Shown here: piece by piece, positions 8,801 to 20,800 of the stretch | Layout of the letters: each line of letters begins with the position of its first letter | How positions within the stretch are numbered: the first letter of the stretch is position 1 | DNA from: Oppiella nova | Taxonomy: Eukaryota > Arthropoda > Arachnida > Sarcoptiformes > Oppiidae | Assembly (NCBI GenBank): GCA_905397405.1 | Contig: CAJPVJ010000302.1 | Coordinates: forward strand, 1 to 28,806 | Direction: 5' to 3' | Length of the DNA stretch: 28,806 bases | Position numbers and translations under genes: made by a program | Notes under the pieces: model-generated | Seen by the model: only the letters and a program-made list of their open reading frames with translations | Told to the model about the DNA's origin: nothing | Database searches by the model: none

Positions 8801-11046
8801 AAGCGGTTATTTGAACGGAACGAGAGTTGTTTTGGCAACACTTGACGACTTTTTGAGTACTTCTTGTATAACAAGTCTTAGCTTTTTGTCGAACACCGAA
8901 GAGGGCGATCCCGAGGGCCTCAACGATAGTGTCAAAGATTTCCTCGAAAAGGAACTCAAGAAACCTTTTGTCCGCAAAATCTCTCGTCAAGTATCGGCAA
9001 AACGTAAGATTAGTATTCGGTCCCGAAAGTCAGGCGTCGCCGGTATTATTAAAAGGACTCGTTCTATACAAGTGGATCAATACGATCCCGGTCAGTGTGC
9101 TTTGCCATTGCTTTACTATACTGTATACCGTATTTATAATTATTTACTTGAATCAGATTTAACTCAATTGAGATCTAGTTATTTGGAGAGTAAATCTCAG
9201 ACCCAGTCGAGTGCTTCGAAACCCTCATCGGAACACTCATCCACTCAGTCGTCTCCACTGCACGAACCCATTGCCTCAATGGCAGAGAGCAGTGATAGCC
9301 TGGACGGCGCCCACAACACTCTCGGGTTCACCAAAATGGATGTCTCGAAGCCCATTGAAAAACGTTTGCGAGGATTATCTGAATTGCATATCAATGAAGA
9401 TATCAAAGACGAGGAGCTGTTGAATATGTATAGAGAGGCCGAGGGGTTAGAGGAACAGGCGGACATTCTTCACTATTTGTTTTTTAATAAGTATTAAATA
9501 TAGCGCTAATAATACACATTTCCATGCGATTCATCATTATTTCAATACTTAGAGGCCTGTCGTGGGAAACAGGTTTAGGCGGTGAGCGACCCATGAAAGT
9601 GAGAGATCTGTTGAAAGAGCTCTACGAGAAGGCTTCGAGTGAAAGGAAGTGGGCGTTAGTGCGACACTCGGCGGGAATGCTCGGCAAACAAGTTGAAGAT
9701 TTGGCCAAATCTGTGGCCGATATGTTGGTCCGACAGAAGCAGATTACGGTTGGAATGCCTCCCCATTACGAACAGGCCATCATTAGGCCATTGCCTGCCA
9801 AAGAGTTGCGCCAAATCATTGATCAGACTCATGGCGGCGATCAGAGCACAGCCATGTTGACTCAGGAACTGCTCATTTACTTAGCAATGTTTATACGAAC
9901 TGAACCGCAATTATTCCAAGAGATGCTTCGGCTGAGAGTTGGACTCATCATACAAGTGATGGCATCCGAGTTGGCCCGCGCTCTCAAGTGTGACGGCGAA
10001 GAGGCCTCCGACCATTTACTCAACTTAAGTCCTTATGAAATGAAAACACTTTTGCATCACATTCTTAGTGGCAAAGAGTTTACCGTCAAAAGTGGTAATT
10101 ATATACAACTACTAACTGTTGTGTTGACAAGTATTGTACAAATTGATGCCTTTCCACAGCACGCAGCGGTCGAGTCTCTATTATGAACGACCGAATGCTC
10201 AGTAAAAAGAGTTTTGTGGACAACATTTCGCCCATCGCTGAGAACAGTGTAACGAGTGTTGAGGACTTTGGCTTAGAGGAGGACCGTCAGGGACAGTGGC
10301 TTAGACGCCGACGACTTGATGGCGCTTTGAATCGCGTTCCCATTGGCTTCTACACCAGGGTTTGGTCTGTTCTCGAGAGAGTGAGTCATTCAGTCGTCAC
10401 TAATTCATTGCTATCATAACTGTTAAGTCAATCATTACTCGCATCCAGTGTCAGGGCATTGCTATTGAGGGTCGCATTCTTATGCAACAATTGACTCGAG
10501 AGATGACATCCGAAGAACTCAAGTTTGCACTTCAGGCCGAATCTGTTCTCAATTGTGTGCCTCAGCCCGAGTACAGACAGCTGATGGTCGAGGCCTTAAT
10601 GGTGTTGACTCTTCTGGTGGAACACGAATGCGTCAAAACATTGGGCGGTATTATAAACATAGAGCAGTTGGTGCACAGGGCTAACCAGATCTTCCTCGAG
10701 GACCAGGTATGATAGTATAGCACTCCTAGTGTGTTGTCGTCACACCACTGACCCTTATTTGCTTCAGCGGTCGGTCAACGGCGACGCCACTCTCTGTTGT
10801 GCCTGTAATGCCAATCAACGCATCACTTATTGTGGCGGCGCTGCAAACATATGTCAGGTTAGCATTCATTAGTCGTTTGATTTAATTGAAGATACTATAG
10901 TCTTGTACTCTGTGACCAATCCATTGCAGCACTTCTACGACAGCGCCCCGTCTGGCAATTACGGGACAATGACTTACCTGATCCGAGCCGTCACTCTCAC
11001 TCTGGACTTAACTCCCAAAAATGGAATCGATTGCACCGTTAGTTGA
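5669..11046 (+). CDS. Phosphorylase b kinase regulatory subunit alpha
   Basis: This large regulatory subunit of phosphorylase kinase restrains the gamma catalytic subunit until Ca2+ or phosphorylation releases it, and so controls glycogen breakdown in the cytosol. Exons (my splicing by GT/AG and homology): 5669-5746, 6697-7258, 7315-7748, 7826-8108, 8172-8416, 8491-8638, 8752-9090, 9157-9490, 9553-10094, 10160-10380, 10449-10706, 10768-10857, 10930-11046. They join in frame to about 1216 residues, close to the family length of about 1235. The start [12 protein letters not shown] matches the family N-terminus. The glucoamylase-like domain follows, with [30 protein letters not shown] and ECEWPLFF. 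Later family blocks include [48 protein letters not shown] and YDSAPSG. An exon-7 stretch (residues about 658-688) is rich in RxxS sites. The C-terminus CTVS is a CaaX box. Compared with vertebrates there is a short Gly/Ser/Thr-rich insertion before HAWVRDN. Intron 1 lies across the anomalous duplication. Confidence 0.95.
5890..6522 (+). repeat. Direct repeat A, copy 2 (633 bp), in intron 1
   Basis: This is the second copy of 4987-5632, in the same orientation, lying inside intron 1 of the phosphorylase kinase gene. It includes a second copy of the foldback element (about 6117-6343). It is shorter than copy 1 because of indels in the ATT and TTCA simple repeats. Confidence 0.95.
6524..6650. 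other. Non-reversed complement of 5634-5760 (exon 1 region)
   Basis: All 127 bases equal the complement of 5634-5760 read in the same direction, at a constant offset of 890. For example 5641-5650 CAGTTGACAG corresponds to 6531-6540 GTCAACTGTC, and 5741-5750 CATCAGGTAT to 6631-6640 GTAGTCCATA. The source includes the start codon, all of exon 1 and its donor. Here none of these functions. At 6651-6665 the sequence again resembles the forward sequence at 5752-5766 (14 of 15 bases). Confidence 0.97.
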
Positions 11047-11903
11047 GTTGAATGACAATCAATAGTTGTGCTCATTATATATAATCCAACACTGAATCTC
11101 AGTTCAACATTAAATTTGTTGATTTTTAGTAGAATATATTTTTTGGTTTATGTTTCATATGATTTGAGTGATAACTTACGATTAGTATAGCATCTAAAGC
11201 TGTATAACTTTAATTTATATACAGTTATAAGTTGTTGTTATAGAACTTAGAATTGAGTATAATTATCGGTTTTATATTTTAGGCTATGTTCAAACATAAT
11301 TTTAGTGAACATTCTCTATATTACTGTTACCATGTTTTGTTTATGTCAGTGCCAAATATTTTATTATATTTTATTAATTGGAATCTACTTTTGTACTCTA
11401 AATATATCTTAAAATTAATTTGATTTATAAATATCAAAAACAATTTAAGAAATGCTAACTTTTGTAACACATTAACATAATATTAATATGGTTTAATTTA
11501 AAATTTCAATAATTAAACAGCATCTTGTTAAGGATTATTTGATATATCTGTTACCGGTTTAAATAATCATAACATAATAATATACCTGGCTCTTTTTTCA
11601 AATGACTTGTAAACTCAGTACAGTATTGTTTAGCATTCTAATGAAGAGTTCATACAGCACGAAAATATTTAATATCATTATAATCATCATATAATAACTT
11701 AATATAGTACGGTATATTATATACGTTTTCAATATTTATAACAGATTTTTTGATTTTAAAATTATTTATAAATTTAGAGCTGTAGTACTGGTATATTAAT
11801 TGACTAGCCCTATTAAATATGCAAATAATTTAATGTTATTATTACTACTGTAATTACTTATAAGATAATAAATTAATAAAAGATTATAATTTATATGGAA
11901 TAA

Positions 11904-11927
11904 AGAGAGAGAGAGAGAGAGAGAGAG
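11904..11927 (+). repeat. (AG)12 microsatellite
   Basis: A perfect dinucleotide run lies in intergenic DNA. The Ser/Leu-repeat frame on the opposite strand is only its translation. Confidence 0.95.
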
Positions 11928-12201
11928 CAGACATTTGTGTGTGAATATCGATAAAAAGGTTGCAATAAATAGATTGATTGCAGTGTCAGTCAAAATATGC
12001 GGTCATTCATATGCATTCATATGCTGTGAATCACGTATTAGTTATGCGAATGTGTTATGAATTCCCAATTCGTTTGAAGTGCTTTTATATTCTATATTAT
12101 ATTTTATATGCTTTATGTTATTACCAGCAATACTGTACAATACACTCTCGTACACAATATACTGAATTTGTACCACTTTTCATGATTTCACAATACTTAT
12201 T

Positions 12202-12366
12202 ACTTTAGTAGTTTAGCTGTAATTCCATGCATTCATCACATCTATTCAGAATAGTGCCAATAATATCAGTTTATCAATACATCNACTTTAGTAGTTTAGC
12301 TGTAATTCCATGCATTCATCACATCTATTCAGAATAGTGCCAATAATATCAGTTTATCAATACATC
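12202..12366. other. Assembly join: 82-bp duplicate around a single N
   Basis: Bases 12202-12283 are identical to 12285-12366, and the two copies are separated by one N at 12284. Sequence on each side continues normally. This is the pattern of two overlapping contig ends joined by a placeholder instead of being merged, so the true genome probably has a single copy. Confidence 0.9.
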
Positions 12367-13475
12367 TACAAATCTTACACCAATTTAAATGCATTAATGC
12401 ATAAATTTATTTAGTTATTAACTTAATTCATTGCACAGAAAAGTGTACAAGAAAATAAATAGTTTTAGGTTAAACCTGTTTTTGGTAGACATTTACTTAT
12501 TATTATAATAAATTATAATATTATATTTAATATATTTATAATTCAATCCCAATCCATAAAAAAGTTGGTACCGGTATTAATGTACAATGTAAAAGCTATA
12601 CAACATATGTAATATTTAATATTATAAAATAGATTAACACCATTATATTCTGTTTATTATTTTTAAATTATCTTCGAAATTTGAATTTGAAATAAGTATA
12701 AACTATATTTAAATTAAATAAATGATCTCTTGTTTTGTATACTTACAGTATAATATACAAAAATGTAATCATTTGATTAACCATAAGCAACTTTATAAAT
12801 GTATTACCAGTAGAAACTGCAATACATTATTTGAAATCTTTCAATTCTTTGAATTCCTATGATATAACAATTATTGTATAATAATACAGTAATAATTGAA
12901 AGTAGTAATCTAAGTTTTACCACCTTTGTCTAAAATGTAAAAATGTAAGATGTATTGCTTTTTTGGCTATTATTTAACATAAAATATTGAAATGCGCAAA
13001 ATTTACAAGTTTTTATTTAGTTAATATTATTTTATTAATTAATTACAGTTATAATGACTTTTATCGCAATTACTCTAAAATGGTTTTCATTTGAAACGGT
13101 AATGAAATGAAAACAAATATATTTTCAGATAATGAGTCGAATGTGTAGTAATGAAAATATTTTTGAATTTTAATGATTTGCTTCAATCCATTTAGTTCAA
13201 GGTTTGTTGGATATAGGTATATGGGGTGAGGCTATGGGTGCTATGGGTTATGTAGTCACTGTCCACAATCATGTCATGATTGACGGTATGTCCTGTTTGT
13301 ATTACATGTATTAGAGGACAGAAGAGTATTGCTTTCCTAAATGCAGTGAACAGTTAGAAATGCTTTACTCTACAAAATGTGTTTCAGTATGTGTTGCCAA
13401 CACTCTCTGTAAGATTTGTTTCAATAGCAGTCAATGTCTACATTCACTACACTGTATAAACTGTTTGGTTTGAAG

Positions 13476-13491
13476 TATCTCTCGAGAGATA
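13476..13491. promoter_or_regulatory. Perfect 16-bp palindrome upstream of nompC
   Basis: TATCTCTCGAGAGATA is its own reverse complement and lies about 350 bp upstream of the nompC start codon. Such a site could bind a dimeric factor, but no known operator is recognised. The regulatory role is a guess. Confidence 0.3.
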
Positions 13492-13843
13492 AGCTTTAAT
13501 TTTGCAATCGGTTGGGTTGGATGGGTTGGATGGTATGGTTAGTTCGGTCACGTATAGTAAAGTACACCTAAAAACGAGTTTCCATAACAACTCCATTTAC
13601 GGTTCCACTCCGCCTATCAATTGTAATATAACTGTCCACTGAATGGTTACTAATAACTAATTCGCAAAAATTTATGCAAAAAGTAGTATCAGTTGTGATG
13701 CTTTTCATTTTGATAGAGTCAGGCCATTAGAACATTACATTAAGTTTGCTATCAATTAGTCATACATTAGTCCTATTTATGGATATTTAATATTTGATAA
13801 GTTTTTGGTGTTTTATGTTTTGAGGCATTAGAAGAAGAGAGTT

Positions 13844-16800
13844 ATGCCTCCAATCGGTAACAATGACCACGACTTGAGTCCTAAGAGTAATACAAATAAT
13901 GACAATAAGAAGAATACGAATGAAATGAATGGTAATACGAATGGAGAGAATAAGAGCGATGAAAGTGAAAGAGAAAGTGATAAACGTTTGCCAAAAAAGG
14001 AGGTCAACAGTGATAAGAGAGTGGACGAGGGCTTTGTCAGCGACGGTAGTGAAAAGAAAGTGATCAAAAGCTCCCAAAACAAACAGCTCACCACTGATCA
14101 GACAACAGCACCTAAAAAACCTATCGCTCAGGATATTTATGCCGACTTACAGGTCTCGCCATCAAAAAAGCGTACATCCAATACACCCATACAAGTGCTA
14201 CAACAGGTCGACCTCAAGGATGCAACCAATTCAGTGGATAACCATACAAACCATACGCTCACTAATGGACTCAATGGTGATAAAAGACAGGCACCGGCAC
14301 CCAAAGATATGTACGGCCAGTTCCCGGTGTCTCCAATCAAATTTTCGGGACCCGTAACTCCGGTTCAAAAACTACAAACCGTTACTCTTCAGGAAACACA
14401 CCAAGAGATCCAACGATCAAAACTTGAAGCAACAGATCATAGGCGCCAAACCAGACCAGACGCCAAGATTCTCGAACAAATCCACGTCTCAATTCCTGTC
14501 CAACAATTGGACATCACAGCACCGGTTCCAGTGTCACCATTACCATCACCACCACCACAACACTCTGTTCGAGCCATACACCCGACGCCATCGAAACCAC
14601 TTCCCCCGACATCATTGACACCAAAACCAGTCCGTTTGGATCCCATGTACTCTCCATCGCCTTCTCGTTCACCAAAAACACAACAACAGTCACCACAACC
14701 AACAACACAACCAACTCGTCTCACTCCCAAACCATCACCAGCTCCGTCGCGTTCTCCTTCTAGGGAGAGGGAGAGGGCTCCAGCCCCTGACCTTCCGGTG
14801 CCATCTCCAAGACCGTCGCGCAAAGATATTCCTCCGCGAAAAGACTTCCAAAACAAACCAAAACAAACACCAAACAAGAAAACTTCAAAGGAAAGGGATT
14901 CAAATCAGGTGTCCTCTAAAGATAGGAGTCTTTCTAAAGATCGGTCGCCGGGACAAAAGGGTGGCTCTCGACAGGCCGTCAGGAAATCGTCGTCACAGCA
15001 GTCGGCGGCTCTTTTAGACCTGTCATATCTGGACGAACCCATCGCTTCGACGGCCCCTTTGGGCACTAAAAACAAAGCGCCGGCAGATTTTAGTCATAAG
15101 TTAATAGCTTTATGTCGTAAAGGGGATTGGGTTGGAGTGGACACTGTCATCAAGTATGCCTTCAAACATAACATCGAACCAGAAGTGAATGCAGTGTCAG
15201 AGAACTCCGGATGGTCTCCAGTGATGTTTGCCGTCAAAGACAATCGCATCCAAATTGTTGAACAACTCTTGGACTTAGGATATCCTGTCAACACTCGGGC
15301 CAAGGTTTGACTCATTTCATCAGTCAATCAATTTATGTCTCTTAAGTAAAGGTTTCACGGCAAGTAATATTACACATTTTACAGGGTAATATTACACCTC
15401 GAAATTCATTTTACGTGAAATAAAATTCATGACCAGATCCATTTTTAGTATAAAATGTTATTAAAATCAAAAATTATTCAATTCTTTACTCAAAAGTTAA
15501 ATAATTTGACATTATATCTAAAGAATATGTAAATTTATACCTAATTAAGGTATTTTAATTGGTTTAGATTCAGTTGATAATTAGTAAAACCCCCTTGATT
15601 CTTATTGTGGATCATTATAAGAGTAACGCTGAATTAATAACTCATTAGAGGTTTGATTCTGATATAAGAATATTAAGGTATTTTAATTGGTTTAGATTCA
15701 GTTGATAATTAGTAAAACCCCCTTGATTCTTATTGTGGATCACTATAAGAGTAACGCTGAATTAATAACTCATTAGAGGTTTGATTCTGATATAAGAATC
15801 TATTGGTAGTTAAATAAAAAGAATTAATTTTGTAATTTTAGTAAATTACACTAAAAGTGTAATATTACGCTACGTTACGTAAAATTACGCGTAATATTAT
15901 ACCAGAATTATTTTACGCGTAAAATGACCTTACTCTTAAGCCTTAACACTCTCGCCTAATATGATATTTATAACATTACTTTAAACTATATTTCTCACGC
16001 ATTTCCTACTTCCATCAAACCATAATATGAATATGCATACAATAACCCCATTCAATATCCCCATAGAATGACTTATAAATGCATAAATGAAACATTTGTC
16101 AATTGGAAATTGTCGTTTAGTAAAAGTTTACAGTTGTTGTATTGGTAAATATTTTCACAAATGGCTAATTGGTTACCAAGATTTTAGGAAATGAATGGGA
16201 ATAACATGTAAAATATGCGGACAAACATTGCCCGTACGATGAAGTGTCCTCCCATTCGCCCATTTTTATAAATGTAATTAACTCACAAAATAGTGTAGAA
16301 TACTGTGGTATTAATATAAGTGAATACTGTACTGTATATCAATTTCGATACCCTTTCGGCTAAATCTAGAGTTAGTCATTATCAGATAATATTGCATAAT
16401 AAAACCTCCTTGATAATACAGATTAAATTGCAAAATATGCAAATTATACCGTATAATAATTATTAACAGTGTTTCTAGATTAAAACGAATAAATATTTTC
16501 TCTTATATGAAATTGTTGAACAGGCATTAACTGTTATAAATCTTACAAATAAATGAATGCAAAATATTATACAATTATAACTTTTGAAATTTTCTTAAAA
16601 TTTGAAAATATCTAATAATTTGATTGGATTTTATACTAGTATGTTAGTACAGGTATGTTTATGTAACTATATATTGAATGAGCAATGTCAATTGACTTGT
16701 TATAGGACGGCATAACAGCTGTCCATTTGGCCTGTGCTTTCGCCAGAGAAGACACTATTAGACTCTTGTTAGTCAACAGAGCAGACCCTATGATACCTGG

Positions 16801-17857
16801 AGGGGTCAGTATTACAAGGAATCCACTTTTATAGGTATTTATATTGATTCTTTGAATTGACAAATCAAACCAGGAAAAGAACCAACTTCCAATTCACGTG
16901 TTGGCACAAAAACCCACCGGTGCTGTTGTCATACCACTGCAACTTATATTGAAGTCTTGTCCTAAAGAAGTTCGTATCACTCCAGACAGTGTCAGTAATC
17001 ATTCATTCATTGTATTATTATTTACAATATTATTCTATTATAGGCTATGAATAGCATAATAATTATAAGAGATTATAATAAGTTAGCGTGTTACAAACAG
17101 ATATCATATTTTATATTATTTAATATCTTCTAATTTTATTGCTCCTTATGTATACTTATTTAAATATTATAGACAATATATATGTATACAATACACAGTG
17201 TATATTGTATAATGTACTGTACTAGGTATTAATTACAGGTATAAATTATATAAGATGATATTAACTATATAACTAATATAAGAAAAACAATATTCAACAA
17301 TTACTAATAAAAAGCATATAAAAGGATGGAAATATACCGCTATTTTTGGCCCTGGATTGTGGTAATCACGGCGTTAGTCGCGAATTATTGAATGTCATCC
17401 CTAAAGAGCAAACTTCAATGAAAAGGCCCACAACTGGTGAGACGGCTCTTCACTTAGCTATGAAGAAGAAAGACTTAGAAATGATGCGATTGCTTGTCGA
17501 TAATGGAGCCAATACTGACGCACAGAATGTATGTCCACTTCATTTGATTCATTCAAATTATAATCTCATGTACTCTTATCAATGTGTTGGACCATTAATA
17601 TAAAATACATTTATAATGCATTAACTTTAAAATTTAAATGTTGGCCATACCATAGGCTGATGGACAGACAGCTCTTCATTTAGCAGCCATTATGGGTGAA
17701 GAGCCATATATTAAATTTCTACATATGGTGAACGCTAACCCTAATGTTCAGGACAAACTCGAGAGAACCCCTCTTCATTTGGCCACAGAGAACGGTCACA
17801 TGAAAACTGTAGACTTCCTCACCGAAAAGTTTAAAGCATCCGTTCATGAAAGGACCA

Positions 17858-17894
<37 letters not shown>

Positions 17895-20800
17895 CTTGAT
17901 ATAAATGAACATTTGTTGGATAGGATGGCAGTACTTTAATGCATTTAGCATCGGCAGCAGGTCATCCGGGTACAGCACTGGTATTTATGAAAAAAGGCGT
18001 CGCTCTACATATGCCTAACAAAGTAATGTATTTTATTGAAAGTTTATGTCCTAAATATAGTACATGTTTGAGCAATAAAAGTGTCAAAACATTAAATTAA
18101 CTAATTATTCACTTTTTTCATTAAATTAAAAAAGATACAATTGTGTTATTCTATGCATTTTATCATATAATATCTTTCTAACACTAATATAGTATAGTAC
18201 TGTATAATATACATTATATTATAATGTATATAATTCATTAATATCATTGCGTTGTTTATAAATTATAATACTATACCTGTACTTTACATTATATATAAAT
18301 TTATATTTCCTGGTGTTTTGTTATATGTTAATTATATTATAGAACAGAAACAGAATGCCTGTCAAGGGAATGTTTGTACTGTATATTGTATACAAAATAT
18401 TTTATAGGCTCTGCAAACTACATTGAACAAGTTTATTCGCAATGTTTTAATAAGTTAATCTCAATACATTAGTAATTTTAGAATTGCTTAGTTTTCCAAA
18501 GAATTTGGATTCTAATGAGCAAATTTTGAACAAAATTGTAACTTGTAAATTTCTAATTAAGTAGTTGCACAATTTCTTTGTTTATTTAATATTTGATCGA
18601 ATTTTGAACATGTCTTTTAATATACTGTACTGTACTGTAGAGTTATTTGATTGGACTGAGACTATAAATGAGAAATGACATTTTTATATAAGACAGAATC
18701 TATAGAATATCTTAAGATAAAAGATTAATAAAAGTTTAATTATTATAATATAACAAATTGTCATTTTATGGATCAACTATACTTTAAGTTACAGTATATG
18801 ATTATAAATTGCTATACATTGATATTATGAAATAAATACTTAATGAATAACCATGGTGAATAGGCTGGTGCCAAACCCATTCACATGGCAGCAAGTCGTG
18901 GTCACACAGAAGTCGTCAAATCAATTATACAAAAAGGAGAGAGCGTTGACGCCAAGACCAATGTATGTGATATTACAATGACATACAAAACATTTGAATT
19001 GTATATTAAGTTAATTATATGAATACAGGAAGGCTTTACGGCCCTTCACATAGCCGTGCAATCGGGACACGAGAAAGTAGTGGAAACGCTGCTCGGAATG
19101 GGAGCAGCCGTTCAATTGACTGCCGGCAAGAATGGAGAAACACCTTTACATACGGCCTCCAGAATAGAAAATGGCATCAAATGTGTCGAAATGCTTATTA
19201 AAAGTGGCGCTCAAATCAATGCCGTCGAAGACGTAAAACTAATTTTAATTATTAATCACATTTGTGTTGAAGTAAAACATAACATAATTGGTTGGCACAG
19301 AATGGCGAGACTCCACTGCATTTCGCCGCTCGACAGGGATTCCTCGAAACGGCTAAACTGCTGCTCGAAGACAAAGCAAACCCTTCCCTTCAAAACAATA
19401 CCGGAGAAAACGCATTACACATATCGGTGAAGGACTGTCACTACCCTATCGTTGAGAATATAATCCAATACACGACCCAAACGGCCAACAAGGATGACGC
19501 CAAGAAACTGGTCAACCAGTCGAACAAAGTCTCATAAATGACAATCAATTTTGTATTTTATACTAATTTATAATTATCTCATATGAAGAATGGCGAGAGT
19601 TCTGTGCACTATGCGGCCAACCTTTTGTCCAAAAATGCCCACTACCAGAATGAGGACAGGGATATGATGCGACTCCTACTCCAGACAGGGGGAAACCCTT
19701 TGCTCGAAACCACAGAAGTCTGTCTCTCTTTTATACAAATATAGCCATAAATAGTTTAAATGTATACAGTATACTGTATTTAAAGTTATTAAACCTCATA
19801 ATTATCCATATATTGGAATAGAAAGGAGAAAACCCTGTTCATTGGTGTTCCAAATCTGGAAATACAAATACTCTACAGGAAATCATAAGTCTTTTGCAGC
19901 CAATGGATGCTCAAATTGCCTGTAATAAGCAAGCAAAGGTTGGATATTACTGTATATTAACTTATTTTCTATTTAACATAAAGTTATTCCTAATTTAATT
20001 GCACATATTAATACATTAACATAGTTATTCATATAACTTAATAAGTGTTCAGGAATTACCGCTTGCGGCCATGTTAAATTTAGTCTCACTTTACATGACT
20101 TATACCCTAGTACAGTGCAATATTGATAAAATATGATATTTATCGCTGAGAAGTGAGAATTTGTGTAAAGTTTACACTGTAAACTGTTATACTATATTAC
20201 CGTACATTACTAGAGGTTTAAAAGTTATGTGAAGTGTCATTTTTACCTCTGTTTTATCATAACATAATGAATTGGCATTTTATGTCGCTTATGATCTCTA
20301 TCGATAACATAGAGTATAGTAAAATATAGGAGAATTTGTAGACAAGAATATGCTAATTGTAAAATTGATGAGAACTTATCAATTGAATGAATGCATTGGA
20401 AATGACTATTCAATGATACGATTAATTTGCAGAACGGATGGCCACCGCTATTCTATGCGTGCTCTCAGGGACACCCAGACATCATTCGGATGCTCCTCAA
20501 CCAGAACGCCCGGGTAGACGTGTTCGATGAGGTGAGGCCTACATTCATACATTCAATCAAATTGACAATATTCACACAGTTAATGATGTATTTCTACAAT
20601 TCTGTTTAAGTTTTCATAGAATTTATGACTACATTCTTTGCAAACTATGAGCTTTCTCTTAATATACTATATAGTATATACTGTAATGCAAATGCTATGT
20701 TGAAACTTTAGTCAATTATCAAATAATATTATTATAAATTTACAATCAATATGATACTGTATATAAACTGATATTTTATAGTAAAGAACTGCAATGTTAC

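Larger units (their letters stand above)
11047..13843. other. AT-rich spacer between the kinase and channel genes
   Basis: No gene is seen. An ATTAAA at 11109-11114 is a possible variant poly(A) signal for the kinase gene. The spacer also holds an (AG) microsatellite and an assembly gap (listed separately). The last 650 bp before the channel gene are less AT-rich. They contain a TTGGATGGG-type short tandem near 13512-13540 and a perfect 16-bp palindrome at 13476-13491, so this part may hold its promoter. Confidence 0.6.

Noticed and set aside
14437-14877. Gly/Val-rich minus-strand frame opposite nompC exon 1
   Set aside because: It is the antisense of the Pro/Ser-rich disordered region; its composition is fully explained by that.
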